Shown here: piece by piece, positions 6,763 to 9,800 of the stretch
Layout: each line of letters begins with the position of its first letter
Position numbering within the stretch: the first letter of the stretch is position 1
Assembly (NCBI GenBank): GCA_964590755.1
Contig: CAZPYK010000063.1
Location: forward strand, 1 to 9,800
From: CAG-390 sp964590755
GTDB taxonomy: Bacteria; Bacillota; Clostridia; Oscillospirales; CAG-272
Reading direction: 5' to 3'
Length of the DNA: 9,800 nt
Notes under the pieces: generated by a model
What the model was told of the DNA's origin: nothing
The model's database searches: none
Seen by the model: only the letters and a program-made list of their open reading frames with translations
Program-made: the position numbers and the translations under genes

Positions 6763-6948
6763 AGTAAAAGACAAGGTACTACATGATCTTAAAATACTTA
6801 TTTGTGTGCTATCGCACGAGTGAGATCGAACGCGGTCGTTGTCGTGTGTACGGCACTCATCATATTCACGTGTGTGCTTGTGTCAAGTCTAAGGGGAGTG
6901 TCTTTTTCTTTGCCATTGTTTTTTCATTTGATCTCCATTTTTGGAAAT
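6763..6948. other. Non-coding stretch with no assignable gene
   Basis: Together with the promoter region this makes a gap of about 380 bp between start codons and stop codons. A plus-strand frame opening at a TTG (6802) stays open to 6987 and would encode a hydrophobic peptide, but it has no ATG, no ribosome site, and runs through the terminator at 6949. A weak imperfect hairpin is possible (CACGA 6815-6819 with TCGTG 6842-6846, inner GATC/GGTC). I cannot assign a function; it may be a gene relic or unannotated RNA. Confidence 0.3.
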
Positions 6949-6981
6949 GCAAAAAGCACCTACCGCAGTAAGTGCTTTTGC
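6949..6981 (-). terminator. Terminator of the small membrane protein gene
   Basis: On the minus strand GCAAAAGCAC, TAC, a short loop, GTA and GTGCTTTTTGC form a stem with one mismatched position followed by a T-run. It lies 33 bp after the stop codon at 7014. The A/T flanks are symmetric, so it could act in both directions. Confidence 0.8.
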
Positions 6982-7013
6982 TTATAATGTTTGATAAATT
7001 GGGAATTGTCTGT

Positions 7014-7427
7014 TTACTCCTTAATCTCATATATAAACAAAGTTTCGTTAATAATTGCGTAGGAAACGCTTTTTCCAACTAACTCCTTGCATTCATCTGT
7101 GCTGAAATATGCCGATGTTGAGTATTCATTATCATTTAATTTGATAATAACACTGCCTGTATATCTGTAAAAACCTTGTTCCCAATTAGTAATTACTCCA
7201 TCGGCGGGAACAATCTTTTGGCATTTATTCTTAAATATAAAAAACATAATGAGGAAATACATACCGGGTAGTAAAAGACAAACGAAATTTGCTATATTTA
7301 CGACAGCAAATACACCTGTTCCAATAGTTTTTGTAAATAACAAAAGGCATATTAAAGTTTCCAACAAAACAAATGGAATTAACCATTTCAACGCTATTGA
7401 CAAATACTTTCTTGTTGATAGTTCCAT
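7014..7427 (-). CDS. Small two-helix membrane protein of unknown function
   Basis: A 137-residue protein that I do not recognise. Residues 12-32 and 40-65 are strongly hydrophobic helices. Residues 70-137 form a soluble, beta-rich tail (GVITNWEQGFYRYTG, a VIIKLNDNEY segment, VGKSVSYAI), loosely like the DUF3592 pattern, but I would not assign it. It is clearly more AT-rich than its neighbours. The insertion sequence ends at 7432, only 4 bp before the ATG, so the original upstream region is missing. The only ribosome-site candidates, GGAG and AGG, lie in the insertion-sequence end. The upstream frame stays open through the inverted repeat to the transposase TAG at 7457-7455, so the N-terminus may have been longer before insertion. 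Probably expressed, but possibly truncated. Confidence 0.6.
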   Translation of the reverse strand: MELSTRKYLSIALKWLIPFVLLETLICLLLFTKTIGTGVFAVVNIANFVCLLLPGMYFLIMFFIFKNKCQKIVPADGVITNWEQGFYRYTGSVIIKLNDNEYSTSAYFSTDECKELVGKSVSYAIINETLFIYEIKE

Positions 7428-7431
7428 ATAA

Positions 7432-7460
7432 CCTAAACTCCACCCAAAATTATCCTATAC
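7432..7460 (-). repeat. Left inverted repeat of the insertion sequence
   Basis: The reverse complement starts GTATAGGATAATTTTG and ends TTTAGG, matching the right-end units at 9394-9451 in 26 of 29 positions. The transposase stop codon TAG (7457-7455) lies within it. Relative to the right end, changes near its outer edge create GGAG, which is placed as a ribosome site for the membrane-protein gene. Confidence 0.85.
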
Positions 7461-9205
7461 ACTCTCCTCCATTCGCTGCCCTACCCGCAGCAGCTCAAGC
7501 AGCTCCCGCTGCGTTTTGGTCAGCGGCGCGGTGATACGCATGGAACGCCCGGTCGGGAAGGCGGTACACCTGATCTTGTCAAATTCCAGCAGGATGCGTT
7601 TGAGGGTAAGGCCGTTTTGGCGCATATGTTCCGCCAGGCAGTTGGTCATGTAGGAGCGGACGATCAGCGCGAGGAAGGCGCAGAACAGCTTGCCGGCGGT
7701 GGCGGCATCCGAATGCGTGCGCAGACGCTTCATGTCGGTCTCGTTCTTCAGGCCGTCAAAGCATTTTTCCACCACATCCCGGCGGCGGTAGATGTCCAGT
7801 ATCTCCGCCGTCGTTTTGGTGAAATCGGTCTCGGCGATCAGAAAATATCCGCACAGCGACAGCGCTTCATCGATGGCGGCGTGGTTGCGGCGGTAGCCGA
7901 GTCTGCCGTCCTTTGCGCGGTTGATGAAAAAATACTTGTCATAGTGCAGTTTTCTGTCCGGCGGCTCGGTCATGTCCCGCAGATCGTTCTCCTGCGCCTC
8001 GATGAACTGCCACAGCGCGTCCGCTTCTTTCAGAGCCTTTTCGGCATCGTAAAACAGGTGGATATTCATGCGAAGACCGAGCTCGGCTGTTTCAAATTTC
8101 TTCCCATACGGCAAATTTTGACCAAGGCGGCATTCGGAGCGATCCTTGACCTCGTTCCCGTGCGTTTGGATCAACTCACGGCAATATTTCAGGCTTCCCG
8201 GAAGGGCTATGACGAATCTGTAGCCATTCTCTGCCATGTATTTCAGATTTTCCGCGCTGTAAAAACCGCGATCCATCACGAATCGTGTCTTTTTGCCATT
8301 GATAAACTCATTTTCGCCCAGCATATATTTCAAGTGCGCTTTATCGGAGATGCTGCCGGGATAGACGCGGTAGTACAGCGGTAGCTTGGATTTCTCGCCG
8401 TAATACATCCCGAGGTTGATCTGCGGCAGGCGTTCCTTGTCTCGATTGTATCCCCACTCCGGCTCGGTGATATTGCGGCTGTAGGACGAGATGGATGTCA
8501 CATCGTAGGCGAGATATTCATCCTTTTGACGGTGCTTCATCCACTCCCGGAAGAACAGCATCATGTCCTCCTCGCGCAGCTCCGAGAACATTTTGCTGCA
8601 TTGCTTATCGCTCAGCACACCGCCGCAAGCCGTTTGGTGCGTTTCGGTGTAATGGTCTATGCAATGGGGACCTCTGATAATTCCGCGCACAGCGTAACGG
8701 CGGAAGCTATTCCGTCATTCGTCACAAAAATTCTTCGCAGAGGATCAACTATGCGCGCGAATTTTTGTTTAGACTGACGAAAGATCTTCTCGTCGCCCGC
8801 CGCACGTGGAATTATCAGAGGTCCCCACATGACATTTCCCTCGGACAGCATATACTGCGCCGCGGTCAGCATCTCCGCCGCGTGCTCCGGGAAGTAGCGG
8901 TCGAGCAGCTTTTTGATGCCCAATTCCCCGCAAATCTGGTCAAAAACGCGATAAACGCCGCAGGAGAGGATGTCTCCGGCAGGCGACGCTGGCTGTTTCA
9001 GGTATATTTCGTAGTAATTGCGGTTGGGGATCAGCTTCCCGCTTGCCTCGTCCAGTCGCCCAATCGAGGAACGGTCGCAGGTCGGATTGCCGTTCTTGTT
9101 GCGATATGTCGCCGTGACATAGTACACATAGGTCTTGCCGGAGACCTTTTTGTAGGCTATCCCGTGCTCGGGAAGCTCGACCAGGATCGAATTATCCAGT
9201 GCCAT
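7455..9205 (-). pseudogene. IS1634-family DDE transposase, interrupted by a palindromic element
   Basis: Two pieces of one gene: codons 1-126 (9205-8828) and the last 402 codons (8663-7458), plus one codon rebuilt across the junction, giving about 529 residues. The start at 9205 is chosen for GGAG 8 nt upstream. The N-part ends SEGNVM; the C-part resumes CIDHYTETHQTACGG. Catalytic features lie in the C-part: first Asp in LAYDVTSISS (about residue 181), second in FVMDRGFYS, and the glutamate in the IS4-type Y-(2)-R-(3)-E-(6)-K signature, YRRRDVVEKCFDGLK. At present the N-part runs into the inserted element and stops at 8657, in a different frame from the C-part, so no full-length enzyme is made. 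The C-part retains all three catalytic residues but lacks the N-terminal domain. All parts look otherwise undamaged, which suggests a recent insertion. Confidence 0.88.
8666..8826. mobile_element. Palindromic MITE-like element, copy 2 (GGGGACC ends)
   Basis: The ends are a perfect inverted repeat of GGGGACCTCTGATAATTCC (8666-8684 and 8808-8826). The whole 161 bp is one imperfect palindrome: the inner arms 8685-8717 and 8775-8807 have equal length and partly pair. At the centre 8710-8732 pairs with 8758-8781, topped by a stem CGCAGAG/CTATGCG around GATCAA. The core matches that of the element at 100-286. Deleting exactly 8666-8826 leaves a TAT codon and restores the transposase frame, so insertion seems to have produced no target duplication. 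There is no coding capacity of its own. Short ORF extensions across it are by-products of the host gene. Confidence 0.8.
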
Positions 9206-9246
9206 TGTTCTCACTCCGCCTCCAAATTTGAATTTACGATAGCCTA

Positions 9247-9275
9247 ATTATACCATACTTGAAAGCAAAAGTCAA
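9247..9275 (-). promoter_or_regulatory. Near-consensus promoter of the transposase gene
   Basis: On the minus strand TTGACT (9275-9270), 17 bp, TATAAT (9252-9247). It matches consensus at 11 of 12 positions and lies about 40 bp before the transposase start at 9205. The -35 sits in the first of two tandem 24-bp repeats, so a second TTGACT copy exists at 9299-9294 with no matching -10. A promoter this strong is unusual for a transposase gene. Confidence 0.85.
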
Positions 9276-9304
9276 TAAGTACTTGAAAGCAAAAGTCAAT
9301 AAGT
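9257..9304. repeat. Perfect tandem duplication of 24 bp over the transposase promoter
   Basis: Positions 9257-9280 and 9281-9304 are identical 24-bp units, beginning ACTTGAAAGC and ending CAATAAGT. Each carries a -35-like TTGACT on the minus strand. Perfect identity indicates a recent slippage duplication or a maintained regulatory repeat. Confidence 0.9.
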
Positions 9305-9306
9305 TA

Positions 9307-9341
9307 GCGCAAAAAAGGCGAACTTTTTGCCCTTTTTGAGC
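9307..9341. terminator. Hairpin near the right end of the insertion sequence
   Basis: Positions 9307-9319 (GC, CAAAAA, GGC blocks) pair with 9329-9341 in a 13-bp stem with two mismatches and a 9-nt loop, and A/T runs are present on both sides. Its place between the IS end and the transposase promoter fits a device that blocks transcription entering from outside, as known for other insertion sequences. Not a textbook terminator. Confidence 0.4.
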
Positions 9342-9393
9342 ATTTCAGGCTCCAAAAACACGGCGCGGCGGGTGATGTCGGGGGAATTGGGGC

Positions 9394-9451
9394 GTATAGG
9401 ATAATTTTGCGGGGAATTTAGGGTATAGGATAATTTTGCGGGGAATTTAGG
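9394..9451 (+). repeat. Right inverted repeat of the insertion sequence, duplicated in tandem
   Basis: Two identical 29-bp units, 9394-9422 and 9423-9451, each begin GTATAGGATAATTTTG and end AATTTAGG. A degenerate partial third unit (GGGGGAATTGGGGC, 9380-9393) precedes them. The left end of the element has only one unit. Of the 334 bp between the transposase start and tRNA-Cys, the remainder (9342-9379, 9452-9485) shows nothing I can assign. Confidence 0.85.
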
Positions 9452-9490
9452 TTCGAAAAAGTGAGGAAAACGGCGTAAAACGAAGAAAAC

Positions 9491-9511
9491 CCGAGAAAAT
9501 CTCGGTTTTTT
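9491..9511 (-). terminator. Hairpin terminator after tRNA-Cys
   Basis: CCGAGA (9491-9496) and TCTCGG (9500-9505) form a stem around AAA, with T-rich tails in both orientations: TTTTTT at 9506-9511 on the plus strand, and GTTTTCTTCGTTTT on the minus. It lies about 35 bp after the end of tRNA-Cys and is well placed to end the tRNA transcript while shielding it from the insertion sequence. Confidence 0.75.
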
Positions 9512-9540
9512 CGGTTGGCATCTTTTTTGTCAACACGTCT

Positions 9541-9615
<75 letters not shown>

Positions 9616-9625
9616 TTATTCTTTT

Positions 9626-9662
9626 AAAAAAACGGGTACGAATTCTCTTAAATTCGTACCCG
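9626..9662 (-). terminator. Strong intrinsic terminator between tRNA-Gly and tRNA-Cys
   Basis: On the minus strand CGGGTACGAATT (9662-9651) and AATTCGTACCCG (9644-9633) make a perfect 12-bp stem with a 6-nt loop, followed directly by seven Ts (9632-9626). It starts 6 nt after the CCA of tRNA-Gly and ends 10 nt before tRNA-Cys, leaving no room for an obvious promoter for Cys. Confidence 0.85.
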
Positions 9663-9667
9663 CCGTT

Positions 9668-9743
9668 TGGAGCGGATTACGGGGATCGAACCCGCCACCT
9701 CGACCTTGGCAAGGTCGCGCTCTACCAAATGAGCTAAATCCGC
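9668..9743 (-). tRNA. tRNA-Gly (anticodon GCC)
   Basis: A 76-nt cloverleaf with encoded CCA. The acceptor is GCGGATT (5' end at 9743) with AATCCGC and a U discriminator. The anticodon stem CGACC/GGTCG encloses TTGCCAA, giving GCC. The D-arm reads TAGCTCATTTGGTAGAGC and the T-arm contains GGTTCGATCCC. It follows tRNA-Phe with a 3-nt spacer. Confidence 0.96.
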
Positions 9744-9746
9744 AAG

Positions 9747-9800
9747 TGGTGCCTCCGGTCGGAATTGAACCAACGACACGGGGATTTTCAGTCCCCTGCT
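9747..9800 (-). tRNA. tRNA-Phe (anticodon GAA), partial at the window edge
   Basis: The 3' two thirds of a tRNA. The anticodon stem GGGGA/TCCCC encloses CTGAAAA, giving GAA. The T-arm is GTTGG/CCGAC with TTCAATT, followed by acceptor strand CGGAGGC, discriminator A and encoded CCA (9749-9747). The 5' acceptor strand and most of the D-arm lie beyond 9800. It is upstream of tRNA-Gly in the same presumed transcript. Confidence 0.9.

Larger units (their letters stand above)
7432..9451. mobile_element. IS1634-type insertion sequence, disrupted
   Basis: An insertion sequence of about 2.0 kb bounded by 29-bp inverted ends: 7432-7460 on the left and 9394-9422 or 9423-9451 on the right. The left end matches the right at 26 of 29 positions, with GTATAGGATAATTTTG and TTTAGG identical. 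It contains one transposase gene, its promoter, a hairpin near the right end, and a secondary insertion (8666-8826). The transposase resembles the IS1634 branch of the IS4 superfamily. Flanking duplications of 5-6 bp expected for this family are not visible at either possible right boundary, so old age or a deletion at one side is likely. It cannot transpose by itself in its present state. Confidence 0.8.

Noticed and set aside
6802..6987. Plus-strand frame encoding a hydrophobic peptide of about 61 residues
   Set aside because: It starts only at TTG, has no ribosome site and overlaps the terminator at 6949-6981. Kept only as an unexplained stretch.
7617..8384. Long plus-strand open frame of 255 codons
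   Set aside because: It lies antisense to the transposase gene, whose DDE motifs, codon pattern and ribosome site are clear. It has no recognisable domain.
8657..9214. Short transposase-like ORF as a separate gene
   Set aside because: It is the front part of the interrupted transposase. Its last codons are read from the inserted element.
9257..9451. CRISPR array
   Set aside because: Repeats are directly adjacent with no spacers (24-bp and 29-bp tandems), so they are simple tandem duplications.
7426..9460. Target-site duplication of the insertion sequence
   Set aside because: Flanks at 7422-7431 and after 9422 or 9451 share no 4-8 bp word at the expected position.

Overview
The window looks like chromosomal DNA from a Gram-positive, low-to-mid-GC anaerobe, most likely a clostridial (Oscillospirales/Ruminococcaceae-like) gut bacterium. 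The basis is strong GGAG-type ribosome sites, sigma-A consensus promoters, a lipobox lipoprotein, a BcrA-type ABC transporter paired with a two-component system, and an IS1634-type transposase. The species assignment is inference. Apart from the first gene, everything is encoded on the minus strand.

Layout. 1-334 is non-coding: a terminator-like hairpin and a 187-bp palindromic, MITE-like element that ends about 50 bp before a gene. 335-1486 (+) encodes a surface lipoprotein with a trigger-factor-type FKBP prolyl isomerase domain, closed by a strong hairpin terminator. 5184-1705 (-) is a four-gene set: OmpR-type response regulator, ABC ATPase, six-helix ABC-2 permease, and a small histidine kinase with one membrane helix. 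This arrangement is typical of peptide-antibiotic sensing and resistance modules. The 95-bp gap between the regulator and the ATPase carries four direct repeats spaced 11-12 bp over the -35 region of a predicted promoter, a likely operator. 6635-5334 (-) is an AAA ATPase of the DUF4143 type behind a perfect sigma-A promoter. 7427-7014 (-) is a small AT-rich membrane protein of unknown function.

7432-9451 is an insertion sequence with 29-bp inverted ends. One end is duplicated in tandem, and the other sits 4 bp upstream of the start codon of the small membrane gene and supplies its ribosome site. Its transposase (7455-9205) is broken by a second palindromic element of 161 bp (8666-8826). Removing exactly those 161 bp restores an open frame of about 529 codons. 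The window ends in a minus-strand tRNA cluster, Phe (partial), Gly and Cys, with a canonical terminator between Gly and Cys.

The most unusual signal is the pair of palindromic elements (100-286 and 8666-8826). Their outer inverted repeats differ, but they share a core of about 75 bp that folds into a long hairpin with paired, compensating changes. This looks like one mobile hairpin family carrying exchangeable ends. I do not recognise it as a named family.
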